33,609 nucleotides of DNA from Betaproteobacteria bacterium (lineage in GTDB: Bacteria > Pseudomonadota > Gammaproteobacteria > Burkholderiales > SG8-39). The notes under the pieces are model-generated. The model searched no databases and was not told where the DNA came from. It saw nothing but the letters and a program-made list of their open reading frames with translations. The position numbers and the translations under genes are program-made. How positions within the stretch are numbered: position 1 is the first letter of the stretch; each line of letters begins with the position of its first letter. Location of the stretch: NCBI GenBank assembly GCA_009693335.1, contig SHXK01000012.1, forward strand, positions 1-33,609, read 5' to 3'. Shown here piece after piece: positions 7,027 through 15,586 of this stretch.

Positions 7027-7287
7027 ATGAAGACGACGATCGAGATTCCCGACCTGCTGTTTCGCAAGACCAAGGCTAAGGCCGCCGAGCGCGGCCAAAC
7101 GCTCAAGCAGCTCGTCACTGAAGCGCTGCAGGAGAAACTGCTGGCCAAGGTGGCCAATACTCGCCCTGGCGAGCCTGTGTGGATGCGAGGATTTGGCAAG
7201 CTGCACCGGCTGCGCAAGGAAACGGCGCGCATCCAGACGAGGATAGACGAACAATTCGGGGTCATCGAGCCCGAGGATCAGGCGTGA
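7027..7287 (+). CDS. Ribbon-helix-helix type II antitoxin (VapB-like)
   Basis: An 86-residue antitoxin. The N-terminus (MKTTIEIPDLLFRKTKAKAAERGQ) has the short strand plus two helices of a ribbon-helix-helix DNA-binding domain. The C-terminal half is charged and would wrap around the toxin. The stop codon overlaps the GTG start of the PIN-domain gene by four bases (GTGA), a classic toxin-antitoxin arrangement with translational coupling. GGGAA precedes the ATG and a palindrome sits just upstream, consistent with autoregulation. It should bind and block the downstream RNase and, with it, repress the promoter. The pair separates the mlaF-like gene from srkA and could be an acquired module. Family call is good; the precise VapB subgroup is not resolved. 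Confidence 0.85.
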   Translation: MKTTIEIPDLLFRKTKAKAAERGQTLKQLVTEALQEKLLAKVANTRPGEPVWMRGFGKLHRLRKETARIQTRIDEQFGVIEPEDQA

Positions 7288-7661
7288 TCCTGGATACCAA
7301 CGCGCTATCCGCGTTCGCGGATGGCGAAGCTGGTGTCGGTGAAGTTCTGCGGCGGCAGGCGCGGGTGGCGATCCCGGTGATCGTGCTGGGAGAATTCCGC
7401 TACGGAATTGCGCAGTCCAAGCATCGCAGGACTTACGAAGCGTGGCTGGAATCCCAACTGCCCCACTTCGAGGTCCTGACGGTAACGGAGGAAACCGCCG
7501 TGACCTACGCGGCGCTGCGCGCAGCCCTCAAGAGATCAGGTCAGCCGATAGCGGCGAACGACGCCTGGATCGCGGCGCTCTCGCTCCAGCACCGGCTGCC
7601 CGTTCTCAGCCGCGATCGGCACTTCGACGTGGTACCCGGTCTCGATAGAGAAGACTGGTAG
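7284..7661 (+). CDS. PIN-domain toxin (VapC-like ribonuclease)
   Basis: A 125-residue PIN-domain protein. The ORF track starts too early at 7179; the start is GTG 7284, overlapping the antitoxin stop and giving the standard VapC N-terminus (VILDTNALSAFADGE). The four acidic residues of the PIN active site are visible: Asp in LDTN, Glu in VLGEFRYGI, Asp in ANDAWIAAL and Asp in SRDRHFD. VapC toxins are Mg-dependent endoribonucleases that cut tRNA or rRNA when the antitoxin is degraded. The active site looks intact, so the pair is probably functional. srkA begins 8 bp after the stop and may be read from the same transcript. Confidence 0.88.
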   Translation: MILDTNALSAFADGEAGVGEVLRRQARVAIPVIVLGEFRYGIAQSKHRRTYEAWLESQLPHFEVLTVTEETAVTYAALRAALKRSGQPIAANDAWIAALSLQHRLPVLSRDRHFDVVPGLDREDW

Positions 7662-7669
7662 CTGACGGC

Positions 7670-8704
7670 GTGGCCAGCAATCATTCCCAGCCCTACCAAG
7701 ATCTGACGCCGGACGTGGTGCTGGATGCGCTCGAGAGCGTGGGATTGCGCGGCGACGGACGTCTGTTGGCGCTGAACAGTTATGAAAACCGCGTCTACCA
7801 GGTCAGCCTAGAAGACGACTCCTCCGTGGTGGCGAAGTTCTACCGGCCAAACCGCTGGAGCGACGCGCAGTTGCTGGAAGAGCACACCTTTGCCCTCGAG
7901 TTGGCGGAGCGCGAAATTCCGGTCGTCGCCCCGCTCGAGCTGGGCGGTCAGACCTTGAACACATTCAACGACATCCGTTTCGCGGTATTTCCGCGGCGCG
8001 GCGGTCGCCCACCCGAGCTGGAAGATGAAAAAGTGCTGGTATGGATCGGACGCTTCCTCGGACGCATCCATGCGGTCGGCGCCACACGGCCATTCAAGAA
8101 ACGCCCGGCACTGAACCTCGATACTTTCGGCACCGAGCCGCGCGACTGGCTGCTGGCTTCGGGCATGATCCCGGAGGATTTGCAAAACACCTGGGTAACG
8201 ACGATTGATCTTGCTTTGCAGGGGGTCAGAAACTGTTTCGCAAGAACCGAAAAAATCCGTGCGATCCGGCTGCACGGCGATTGCCACGTCGGCAACATAC
8301 TCTGGACCGAGGCAGGCAATCGGGCAGCAACGCCTGGGATGGAGCGGGCAACCGGGCTTGGGGGCCCGCATTTTGTCGACCTGGACGACGCCCGCATGGG
8401 GCCCGCCGTACAGGATCTGTGGATGTTGCTGGCCGGTGACCGGGAAACTGCGGCAAAGCAGCTCAAAGCCCTGCTAGAGGGCTATGAACAGTTTCACGGC
8501 TTCAACCGGGAGGAACTGGGCTTGATCGAACCGCTGAGGACGCTGCGCTTGATCCATTACTCGGCCTGGCTGGCGCGCCGCTGGGAGGATCCCGCCTTCC
8601 CGGCCGCGTTTCCCTGGTTCGGCACCCAGCGCTACTGGCAGGATCGCATCCTGGAACTGCGGGAACAGACCTCCGACATGGACGAAGCGCCGCTGAGCGT
8701 ATAG
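7670..8704 (+). CDS. srkA: Stress response serine/threonine kinase SrkA (YihE/RdoA)
   Basis: A 344-residue cytoplasmic kinase of the aminoglycoside-phosphotransferase-like fold. In Escherichia coli SrkA counters envelope and oxidative stress and toxin-driven death. The N-terminal lobe has NSYENRVYQVSLEDDSSVVAKFYRPNRW, the SrkA-type nucleotide-binding strand pair with a lysine. The catalytic loop is LHGDCHVGNILW and the metal-binding segment is FVDLDDARMGPAVQDLWML; both are intact. Length is close to the family (about 330). The start is GTG 7670; no ATG gives a better N-terminus. It lies 8 bp after the VapC toxin gene, an interesting neighbour since SrkA has been linked to MazF-related death in E. 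coli. That link here is only positional. Confidence 0.92.
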   Translation: MASNHSQPYQDLTPDVVLDALESVGLRGDGRLLALNSYENRVYQVSLEDDSSVVAKFYRPNRWSDAQLLEEHTFALELAEREIPVVAPLELGGQTLNTFNDIRFAVFPRRGGRPPELEDEKVLVWIGRFLGRIHAVGATRPFKKRPALNLDTFGTEPRDWLLASGMIPEDLQNTWVTTIDLALQGVRNCFARTEKIRAIRLHGDCHVGNILWTEAGNRAATPGMERATGLGGPHFVDLDDARMGPAVQDLWMLLAGDRETAAKQLKALLEGYEQFHGFNREELGLIEPLRTLRLIHYSAWLARRWEDPAFPAAFPWFGTQRYWQDRILELREQTSDMDEAPLSV

Positions 8705-8745
8705 ATTCACGCCTTTTTGATGCGCCAGCGAGGCTTCCGCGACAC

Positions 8746-10833
8746 ATGTTTCTCTTTGCCACCACCGTATTCACCAGCGCATTCCTGCTGTTCCTGGTGC
8801 AGCCCATCATCGCCAAACAGATCCTGCCCTGGTTCGGCGGCAACGCCTCGGTGTGGACCGTGTGCATGGTGTTCTTCCAGTTGGTGCTGCTCGGCGGTTA
8901 CGCCTACGCCGACGCGCTGATCCGCCGCTTCGCGCCGCGTACGCAGGCGATCGTGCACACGGTTCTGCTTGCCGCCAGCCTCGCCTTCCTGCCGATCCTT
9001 GCCTCGGAGAGCTGGAAGCCAACACCGGACACAGAGCCCACGGCGCGCATCCTGCTGTTGCTGGTGATGACCATCGGCCTGCCCTACTTTCTGCTCTCCA
9101 CCACCGGGCCGCTGGTACAGGCCTGGTTCGCGCGCAGCTTCCCGAGCGCCACCGTCTATCGTCTGTTCGCGCTCTCCAACCTGGCCTCGTTGGCCGCGCT
9201 CATCGCCTACCCGCCGCTCATCGAGCCAACGACATCGCTGCAGACCCAGTCGTATGCCTGGAGCGCGATCTATGTCCTGTTTGCCGTGCTGTGCGCGGGC
9301 TCGGCGTGGATGGCGGCAAAACATCCTGCAGCACTCAAGGAGTTTGCCTCAGGTAAGCAGAAAGAAGAGACAGCGCCTCCGCGCGCCACCGACTACGCCC
9401 TCTGGCTGACCCTGTCGGCGCTTGGCTCGCTGATGCTGCTGGCCGTCACCAACCACATCACACAGAACGTGGCCTCGGTGCCATTCGTCTGGATCGTGCC
9501 GCTGGTGTTGTACCTGCTGTCCTTCATCCTGGTATTCGACGTTGGCGGCGCGCGCGCGAAGAGCGGCTGGTACACGCGCGCTTGGGGCTTGCCGGCGCTA
9601 TTCGCGCTGATGCTGGGCATGTCCTGGTTCCTGTATCAGAACCTCGGCGTGATGGACATCCGCACCTCGATCGCGCTCTACAGCGCTGGCCTCTTCGCTG
9701 CCTGCATGTTCTGCCACGGTGAACTCGCCGCAATGCGACCCTCGCCGCGCTATCTCACGCGCTTTTACCTGATGATCTCCATCGGCGGCGCCGGCGGCGG
9801 CCTGTTTGTCGGCCTGATCGCGCCGCGCCTGTTCACGACTTTCGTCGAACTGCCGATCGCGCTCGTCGCCTGCGGCACGCTCGCCGCCTTCCTCACCTGG
9901 CGCAGCGCCACAGGTGTGTCAAGCGCTGGCGGCACACCGGCGGGCGCCCTCGCCAGGCGGCTCCTGTACACGACCTCGGTGATCGCGCTAGCCACCACCG
10001 CGACCGTGACCTGGCACGGCTACAAATACCTGGAATACATCCAGAGCAACGCGGTCCTGATGACGCGCAATTTCTACGGCACGCTGCGCGTCAAGGAATA
10101 CGACCGCGGCATCGATCCGAACTCGACCCGCGCGCTGGTGCATGGCGTGATCAACCACGGCTGGCAGTACAGCGATCCGGCGATGCGCAAGCAGCCGATC
10201 AGCTATTTCGGCCCCGGCTCGGGAATCGCGCGCGCTCTGGATTTCTACGACCAGGGGCCGCGCCGCGTCGGCGTGATCGGGCTGGGCGTAGGCGTGTTCA
10301 TGGCCTGGGGCAGAACCGGCGACACCTTCCGTATCTACGAGCTCGACCCGGACGTAGTGAAGATCGCGCGCGAACAGTTCTGGTACCTTTCGGATTCCAA
10401 AGCGAAGATCGAGGTCGTCACCGGCGACGGCCGACTCAATATGGAGCGCGACGCGCCGCAGCGCTTCAATCTGATCTCAGTGGACGCCTTCTCCAGCGGT
10501 TCGATCCCGATCCACCTGCTGACCCGCGAGGCGCTGCATGCCTACCGGCGCCACCTCGCGCCAGGCGGTGTGATCGTCTACAACGTCACCAACCGCTTCG
10601 TCAACCTGGCGCCGGTGCTCAAGCTGGTCGCTGAAGCCGACGGCATGACGGCCTTGCTCATCAACGACGACCCGTCGGAAGACAAATATTCTGGCACCGC
10701 CTATGTGCTGGTGACCGACAACGCGAAACTGCTGGCCGACCCGCGCTTCAAGGACGCCGAGGAGATCACACCGATTCCCGGCCTCACCGCCTGGACCGAC
10801 GGCTTCAACAACCTGTTCAAGGTGGTGCGCTAA
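8746..10833 (+). CDS. Fused multi-pass membrane / spermidine-synthase-like protein
   Basis: A 695-residue inner-membrane protein. Roughly residues 1-440 form about ten or more hydrophobic segments, starting MFLFATTVFTSAFLLFLVQPII, and match the MFS-like membrane half of so-called fused MFS/spermidine synthase proteins. The C-terminal part is a Rossmann methyltransferase-like domain: VGVIGLGVGVFMAWG for the nucleotide loop, IYELDPDVVKIA for the acidic ribose-binding strand, VTGDGR, and LISVDAFSSGSIPIHLL. True spermidine synthases have a D(S/T)xDP-type catalytic segment at the last motif; here it is DAFSSGSIP, so aminopropyl transfer is doubtful. The family is widespread but its reaction is poorly known. 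Start ATG has only a weak ribosome site. The stop codon overlaps the first of two palindromic repeats. Confidence 0.85.
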   Translation: MFLFATTVFTSAFLLFLVQPIIAKQILPWFGGNASVWTVCMVFFQLVLLGGYAYADALIRRFAPRTQAIVHTVLLAASLAFLPILASESWKPTPDTEPTARILLLLVMTIGLPYFLLSTTGPLVQAWFARSFPSATVYRLFALSNLASLAALIAYPPLIEPTTSLQTQSYAWSAIYVLFAVLCAGSAWMAAKHPAALKEFASGKQKEETAPPRATDYALWLTLSALGSLMLLAVTNHITQNVASVPFVWIVPLVLYLLSFILVFDVGGARAKSGWYTRAWGLPALFALMLGMSWFLYQNLGVMDIRTSIALYSAGLFAACMFCHGELAAMRPSPRYLTRFYLMISIGGAGGGLFVGLIAPRLFTTFVELPIALVACGTLAAFLTWRSATGVSSAGGTPAGALARRLLYTTSVIALATTATVTWHGYKYLEYIQSNAVLMTRNFYGTLRVKEYDRGIDPNSTRALVHGVINHGWQYSDPAMRKQPISYFGPGSGIARALDFYDQGPRRVGVIGLGVGVFMAWGRTGDTFRIYELDPDVVKIAREQFWYLSDSKAKIEVVTGDGRLNMERDAPQRFNLISVDAFSSGSIPIHLLTREALHAYRRHLAPGGVIVYNVTNRFVNLAPVLKLVAEADGMTALLINDDPSEDKYSGTAYVLVTDNAKLLADPRFKDAEEITPIPGLTAWTDGFNNLFKVVR

Positions 10834-10869
10834 CGCACGAGTGCGTTCCTGCCAACGCACGAGTGCGTT
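10832..10869. repeat. Two tandem palindromic intergenic repeats, copies 2 and 3
   Basis: Two units of AACGCAC-GA-GTGCGTT (10832-10847 and 10854-10869) stand 22 bp apart, each followed by CCT. Each is a perfect 7-bp inverted repeat with a 2-bp centre. The first overlaps the TAA of the upstream gene. A third copy in reverse orientation is at 4457-4476. All lie between convergent genes. Without T-runs they are not classical terminators; a REP-like extragenic element is the best description. Confidence 0.8.
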
Positions 10870-10878
10870 CCTCCCCAA

Positions 10879-11511
10879 TTATTCCGGCAAGTCGTCCAGC
10901 GCCCCTTCGAGGTGGGCAATGTCGGCCCAGGAGCAGATCTGCCAACCCGAAGGCGTCACTTCGATGCGGTTCAGGCCCGCGTTGGGAATGCCGAAGTCGC
11001 GTGGCGCGCTCAGCGGCAGGCCGGTGATGAAGCGGTAGAGCTTGTCGAGCACGCCGCCATGCGTAAACACCAGAACGCGCTCGCCCTGATGACGCTGCAC
11101 GATGCTGGAGAGGACGGCAATGCTCCTGGCGGAAAAATCCCGCAAGCGCTCTCCAGTGCGAAAGGCGTAATCCGGATCGCGCGCCTCGAAGTGGGCGTAG
11201 TCCTCCGGGTAGCGGATTTTCACTTCGGCGTAGGTCAGACGTTCGAAGATTCCATAGTGCCGTTCCCGCAGGTCTTTTTCCAAGCGTATTTTTATGGTCA
11301 GTAAATTCGCGATCGACTCCGCCGTCTGCCGCGCGCGCGCGAGATCGCTCGAGTAGATGGCGTCGAAGTGTTCCTCTTTCAGCGCCCCGCCCACCGCCTG
11401 CGCCTGCCGCAGGCCGATGGCGTTGAGTGGTATGTCGAGTTGGCCCTGAACACGGTGCGCGGCGTTCCAGGCAGTCTCGCCGTGGCGCACGATGCACAGC
11501 TGCGTCGTCAT
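10879..11511 (-). CDS. Histidine phosphatase family protein (phosphoglycerate mutase-like)
   Basis: A 210-residue member of the branch-1 histidine phosphatase superfamily. The catalytic histidine is in LCIVRHGETAWN near the N-terminus; other active-site parts are SSDLARARQTAE, an acidic LRERHYGIFE segment and the second histidine in LVFTHGGVLDKL. Members include GpmB, CobC/PhoE-like phosphatases and others, so the substrate cannot be named. The ATG overlaps the stop of the EamA transporter by four bases (ATGA), so the two are translationally coupled, and the Bug receptor further upstream is probably in the same operon. The 3' end faces the tandem palindromes and the convergent membrane protein gene. 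Confidence 0.9.
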   Translation of the reverse strand: MTTQLCIVRHGETAWNAAHRVQGQLDIPLNAIGLRQAQAVGGALKEEHFDAIYSSDLARARQTAESIANLLTIKIRLEKDLRERHYGIFERLTYAEVKIRYPEDYAHFEARDPDYAFRTGERLRDFSARSIAVLSSIVQRHQGERVLVFTHGGVLDKLYRFITGLPLSAPRDFGIPNAGLNRIEVTPSGWQICSWADIAHLEGALDDLPE

Positions 11512-12404
11512 CTCTTGCCCGCTCCCATCCAGGCGATGGCGCCAACCACGACGAAAACGCCGACGATCTGCAGTGGCGCCACCACCTGGCCGAGAGTCAA
11601 CCAGGCGAGACCCAGCACTGCAATCGGTTCGAAATTGAGCACTGCGGCATTATTCACCGCGCCCAGCCGCGGCAGCAGCACGAAAGTCGAGGTGATCGCA
11701 GTACCGTAGAACAGGGTCAACAGCGCCAGCGCGATCCAACCCACGCCATCTGCGGGGAGCGCAAAACTCTGGGTGAGCGTGCCTGCGGCGAGAGTAATCA
11801 CCGCCACCACACTCATCACCAGAAAACTGCGCAGACGCCCGTCTACCTTACCCAGCCACCGGGTGATGAGAAAAAGCGCAGTGGCAAACGAGATCGAGGC
11901 GCCCGAGGCCCAGAGTACGCCAGCGCCAACTTCGGACCAGCGTCCCGCGATGTCGCCGCTCTTGCCCCACACATCGAGGGCGAGCGCCAGGCCGCACAAG
12001 ACCACCAGCATGGCGTACAGCACACGCCGTGTAGGCCGCTCGCCGCTCGCCAGCCACGAAATCAACGCCAACAGCATCGGGAAAGTCTGAAACGCGAGCA
12101 GTGCCAGCGCCACCGGAATCAGCGCCACCGCCGAGTACAGGCAGTAGCTCTGCACCGCGATCAGCAGTCCGATCAACACCGAGTGGGCAAATGTTTTGCC
12201 TGGGATTTTTAGGGAAATCCCGTTAAAAAAGAGCAAACCCAGAACAAACAAGGCCGTCCCTGCGGAGCGAAAAGCGACTGCGGTGGTGACGTTGCTGCCG
12301 TGATCGAAGGCCACGCGCGCAGCGACGTGGTTGCTGCCGAAAAGGGTGGCAATCGCGAGCAGCAGAACGATCCCCAGCCAACGGGGAATCGGCTGATCGG
12401 TCAA
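11508..12404 (-). CDS. EamA/DMT-superfamily transporter
   Basis: A 298-residue inner-membrane protein with about ten hydrophobic segments arranged as two EamA repeats. The N-terminal repeat starts WLGIVLLLAIATLFGSNHVAARVAF and includes AVAFRSAGTALFVLGLLFF; the second repeat begins after the basic loop near WLGKVDGRLRSF and includes LLPRLGAVNNAAVLNFEPI, the glutamate-containing segment typical of EamA proteins. These proteins export or import metabolites such as amino acids; the substrate is unknown here. The gene starts 34 bp downstream of a Bug receptor on the same strand and overlaps the phosphatase gene, which suggests a receptor-transporter-phosphatase operon. DMT transporters do not normally use a periplasmic receptor, so a physical partnership is not implied. 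Confidence 0.9.
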   Translation of the reverse strand: MTDQPIPRWLGIVLLLAIATLFGSNHVAARVAFDHGSNVTTAVAFRSAGTALFVLGLLFFNGISLKIPGKTFAHSVLIGLLIAVQSYCLYSAVALIPVALALLAFQTFPMLLALISWLASGERPTRRVLYAMLVVLCGLALALDVWGKSGDIAGRWSEVGAGVLWASGASISFATALFLITRWLGKVDGRLRSFLVMSVVAVITLAAGTLTQSFALPADGVGWIALALLTLFYGTAITSTFVLLPRLGAVNNAAVLNFEPIAVLGLAWLTLGQVVAPLQIVGVFVVVGAIAWMGAGKR

Positions 12405-12438
12405 GGCTAGCTCAGAGACTCGGGCATCGCTGGGCCCT

Positions 12439-13410
12439 TCAATCCGTCCTGATGTTGCTTTCCTTGATGACCTTATCCCATTTGCTCATCTCGCCCAGGG
12501 TCCACTGCTGCAGCGCATCCGGACTGCTGACCACCAGCTCCATGCCGAGCGTCTCGGTGAGCGTCTTTCTCACCTCCGTCTGGCCCAACACTTTGACCAG
12601 CTCGGCGTTGAACTTGTCGATGATCGTCTTGGGCGTTCCCGTCGGAGTGAAAATGCCCCACCAGGCAAACGCCGTCAGGCCGGGGAAACCCTGCTCTATG
12701 AGTGTTGGCACTTCGGGCATCGAGGGCACGCGCGCCTCTCCGGTCACCGCCAGCGCACGCATTTTTCCGCTCCTGACCTGCGGCGAGAGCAGGGCCACCG
12801 AGCCGATCCCCATCTCGATCTGTCCGCCGAGCACGTTCTGCGTCATCGGTCCGCCGCCCGCGTAGGGAGCGTGGGTCACCTTGAACCCCCCCATCTGCTG
12901 CGCCATCACCAGAACCAGGTGGCCGAGGGTGCCATTACCGACCGAGCCGACGCTCACCGACTCCGGTTTCGCCTTCGAGGCGCTGACCACCTCGGCGAAG
13001 GTCTTCCAGGGCTTGGCCGCTTGCGTGGCGATGGCATACGGCGCCTTGCCGACCAGCATCACCGGCGCGAAATCCCTGACAGTGTTGAACGGCAGATTCG
13101 AGAGCAGCGCAGGGTTGACCGCGTGCGAATCAAAGACAAACACAAAGGTGTAGCCGTCGGCGGGAGACTTGGCGGCAAAGGCCGTACCGATCGAGCCTCC
13201 TGCGCCGGGCTTGTTCTCGACGACGAATTGCTGCTTGAGTGCATCCGCAAGCTTGGCGCCCAGCAGCCGCGCCAGCGGATCTACCGAACCACCCGGCGGG
13301 AACGGCACCACGAACTTCACCGGCTTCGAAGGCCAGTCCTGGGCGGCTGCAGGTAGCGCGGCGGCCAGCGCCAACAATGCAGCCATCGCAATCAAGGCGG
13401 ATCGAATCAT
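12439..13410 (-). CDS. Bug-family (TctC) periplasmic solute-binding receptor 3
   Basis: A 323-residue TTT receptor with a clear signal peptide (MIRSALIAMAALLALAAALPAAAQ). The mature part begins DWPSKPVKFVVPFPPGGSVD, with Asp in the PGGxxD segment, then NKPGAGGSIGT and a changed PDGYT motif reading ADGYT. GAGGAG lies a few bases before the ATG on the minus strand, so the start is well fixed. It heads an apparent operon with the EamA transporter and the histidine phosphatase and is divergent from the broken cyclase gene. It is predicted to bind a carboxylate in the periplasm, with no TctAB subunits near. Confidence 0.93.
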   Translation of the reverse strand: MIRSALIAMAALLALAAALPAAAQDWPSKPVKFVVPFPPGGSVDPLARLLGAKLADALKQQFVVENKPGAGGSIGTAFAAKSPADGYTFVFVFDSHAVNPALLSNLPFNTVRDFAPVMLVGKAPYAIATQAAKPWKTFAEVVSASKAKPESVSVGSVGNGTLGHLVLVMAQQMGGFKVTHAPYAGGGPMTQNVLGGQIEMGIGSVALLSPQVRSGKMRALAVTGEARVPSMPEVPTLIEQGFPGLTAFAWWGIFTPTGTPKTIIDKFNAELVKVLGQTEVRKTLTETLGMELVVSSPDALQQWTLGEMSKWDKVIKESNIRTD

Positions 13411-13538
13411 GGTCTTCTCCTCTGTCGGGTCCGCGCAGTGGCGTCACGAGCGCCGGATCATAAGCGATCTGATGCGCTTGCGGCAGGGGCTTGCTGGTCC
13501 GGCTGGTATGCTGTCTGTCCTGGGGCGTGATTAGTCAA

Positions 13539-14868
13539 ATGATCGCAGCGACAGCAAAGTGGCGCCGGATTCTCGATTTCGTGCTCGGCGAAGGCCCGCA
13601 AGGCACCCCGCCAGAGCGCGTGCGCTGGCTGATCGTCGAGCAGCAACTGCGCAGCGAGATCCTGATCGGCTGGGTGCAGTTCGCGCTGGTTCTGTTCTTC
13701 CTTGTGCTGTACACCCTGTCGGCCAAGACCTCGGAAGGCACCCGCTTTCTTCCGGTGCCCTGGGTGCTGGCCGCATTTATCGGCTTTACCCTGCTGCGAC
13801 TCGCGGCCGCCCATCGCCGCTGGCTCAATCCGCCGTTGCTGGTGCTCGGCGTGTGCATCGACATGGCGTTGCTGATGGGCCTGATCTGGAGCTTCCACCT
13901 GCAGTACCAGCAACCGGCGCCTTTCTACCTCAAGGCGCCGACCCTGCTGTACGTATTCCTGTTCATCGCCCTGCGCGCGCTATGTTTTGAGCCGCTTTAC
14001 GTCGCTGCGGCAGGAGCTGCTGCTGCCGTCGGCTGGCTGCTACTGCTGGCTTATGCGGCGCTATCGGGCGACATGGTGGTGACGCGCGATTACGTGCATT
14101 ACATGACTTCCAACAGCGTGCTGATTGGCGCCGAGATTGACAAGGTGATCTCGATCCTGATGGTGACCGCTGTGCTGGTGCTGGGCTTGGTTCGCGCACG
14201 CCGCATTCTGTACCGCGCGGTGCTGGATAGCATACTGGCCAAAGACCTCTCTCGCTTCGTTGCTCCGGAAATCGCCGACCGCATTTCCACCTCTGAGAAG
14301 GGCCTGCAGCCGGGCGATGGCGAGGTGCGCGAAGCCAGCGTGCTGTTCTCCGACATCGAGGGTTTCTCGACGATTTCGGAAAAGGTTACGCCCGAGCGAT
14401 TGGTCGCCTTGCTCAACGAGTATTTCGAAGCCGTCTCGGCGGCGGTCGATCAGCATGGCGGCGCGATCACGCAATTTCAGGGCGACGCCATGCTCGTCAC
14501 CTTCAACGCCATCAAGCCCGACCCCGCTCACGCCGCCAATGCGCTGCGCGCTCGCCATCCAGCAAGCGACGCGCGAACGCGAATTTGGCGGCAACGTGCG
14601 CATGCGTACGCGCTGCGGCATCAATACCGGTCGCATCGTGACCGGCGCCGTGGGCGCACGCAACCGGCTGCTCTATACGGTGCATGGCGATGAAGTGAAC
14701 ATCGCCGCGCGCCTGGAGCAGCTCAACAAGAAATACGGCACTTACATCCTGACCACCGAAAGCACGCTGCGCGCCGCCGGCGCCGAATTCGCGTTCCGGC
14801 GCGTGGACGAAGTCACCGTGCGCGGACGCGCGGCACCGACCGTGATATACACGCTGCATGATCGTTAA
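13539..14868 (+). pseudogene. Class III adenylate/guanylate cyclase with N-terminal membrane domain, frameshifted
   Basis: The first part (frame of ATG 13539; the track's TTG 13491 is too early) encodes about six hydrophobic segments to roughly residue 225, then the cyclase start: VLFSDIEGFSTISEK with the first metal Asp, and FQGDAMLVTF with the second. After AHAANAL the frame fails and runs out of frame to 14693. The rest of the domain lies in the next frame: ALAIQQA, VRMRTRCGINTGRIVTGAVG, YTVHGDEVNIAARLE and the normal end at 14868. The break is within 14541-14550, a GC-repeat (GCGCTGCGCG). Compared with the usual spacing (ALRxALAIQ) a 5-base loss fits best; a 1-base gain is the simpler alternative. 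It would make cAMP or cGMP if intact. It is either a recent pseudogene or an assembly error. The HAD gene overlaps its end by 11 bp. Confidence 0.82.
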
Positions 14869-15553
14869 AGCGCTTACTTTCGATACCGGCGGCACTATTC
14901 TCGACTGGCACCGCGGGGTCAGCGGTGCGTTTGCCGCGGCCGGCGCCGCGCGTGGCCTGACAGCCGATTGGGCGGCGATCACCAACGAATACCGCCGCCG
15001 CTCACTGAAAGGCATCGTCAACGCCGAACATCCCGCCTACAACTTCGACGACGTGCACCGCGCCCAGCTCGACGAAGTGATCGCCGAGTTCAATCTGGAG
15101 GCGCTCAGCGCCGCCGACCGCGATGCAATTTGGCGCAGTTGGCACGCGCTGGACGCCTGGCCCGGCTTCGCGGCTGCCGCAGCGCGGATGCGCAAGCGCT
15201 ATGTGCTGGCCTCCTTCACTTTGCTCACCACAGCGCTGGTGGTGGACGTGTCGAAGAAAAACGGCATCGACTGGGACGTCATCCTCTCCTGCGAAATGAT
15301 TGGCGTCTACAAGACCCGGCCCGAGGCTTATCGCATCGCGGCGAAATGGCTGGCGCTGGCGCCCGCGGAAATCATGATGGTCGCCTGCCACAATTTCGAT
15401 CTCGATGCCGCGCGCGCCTGCGGCTACCAGACCGCCTTCGTGCGGCGTCCGGACGAATGGGGCCCCGACGGGCCGCCCGATCCGCAGCCGAATCCCGCCT
15501 GCACCCTGGTGGTGGATGACTTCGCGGAGCTGGCGGACAAACTGGGCGCCTGA
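14858..15553 (+). CDS. HAD-superfamily hydrolase, haloacid dehalogenase type II-like
   Basis: A 231-residue soluble hydrolase. The nucleophile Asp is in KALTFDTGGTILDW (about residue 9), then a helical cap, then ILSCEMIGVYKTRPEAY with the motif III lysine, and MMVACHNFDLDAARACGY with motif IV acidic residues. The tail FVRRPDEWGPDG and CTLVVDDFAELADKL match type II haloacid dehalogenase-like proteins. The usual motif I of true L-2-haloacid dehalogenases is DAYGT; here it is DTGGT, so dehalogenation is not assured and a phosphatase is possible. The ATG overlaps the end of the cyclase by 11 bp, and an SDR follows after 33 bp, so the three are probably one transcript. Confidence 0.85.
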   Translation: MIVKALTFDTGGTILDWHRGVSGAFAAAGAARGLTADWAAITNEYRRRSLKGIVNAEHPAYNFDDVHRAQLDEVIAEFNLEALSAADRDAIWRSWHALDAWPGFAAAAARMRKRYVLASFTLLTTALVVDVSKKNGIDWDVILSCEMIGVYKTRPEAYRIAAKWLALAPAEIMMVACHNFDLDAARACGYQTAFVRRPDEWGPDGPPDPQPNPACTLVVDDFAELADKLGA

Positions 15554-15586
15554 AGCCTTGAGTGCTTTTTTAATAAGGAAACGTGC

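Noticed and set aside
7284-8704. Novel defence system made of PIN toxin plus kinase
   Set aside because: Each part is a known family with intact motifs (VapBC and SrkA); only their proximity is notable, so it was reported as context rather than a new system.
10832-10869. Short CRISPR-like array
   Set aside because: Only two units with a 22-bp period and 6-bp separation, no spacers and no cas genes; better described as tandem palindromes.
11427-12212. 261-codon plus-strand ORF
   Set aside because: Antisense to the EamA transporter, which has proper membrane segments; the plus-strand translation is a Gln/Arg/His-rich shadow.
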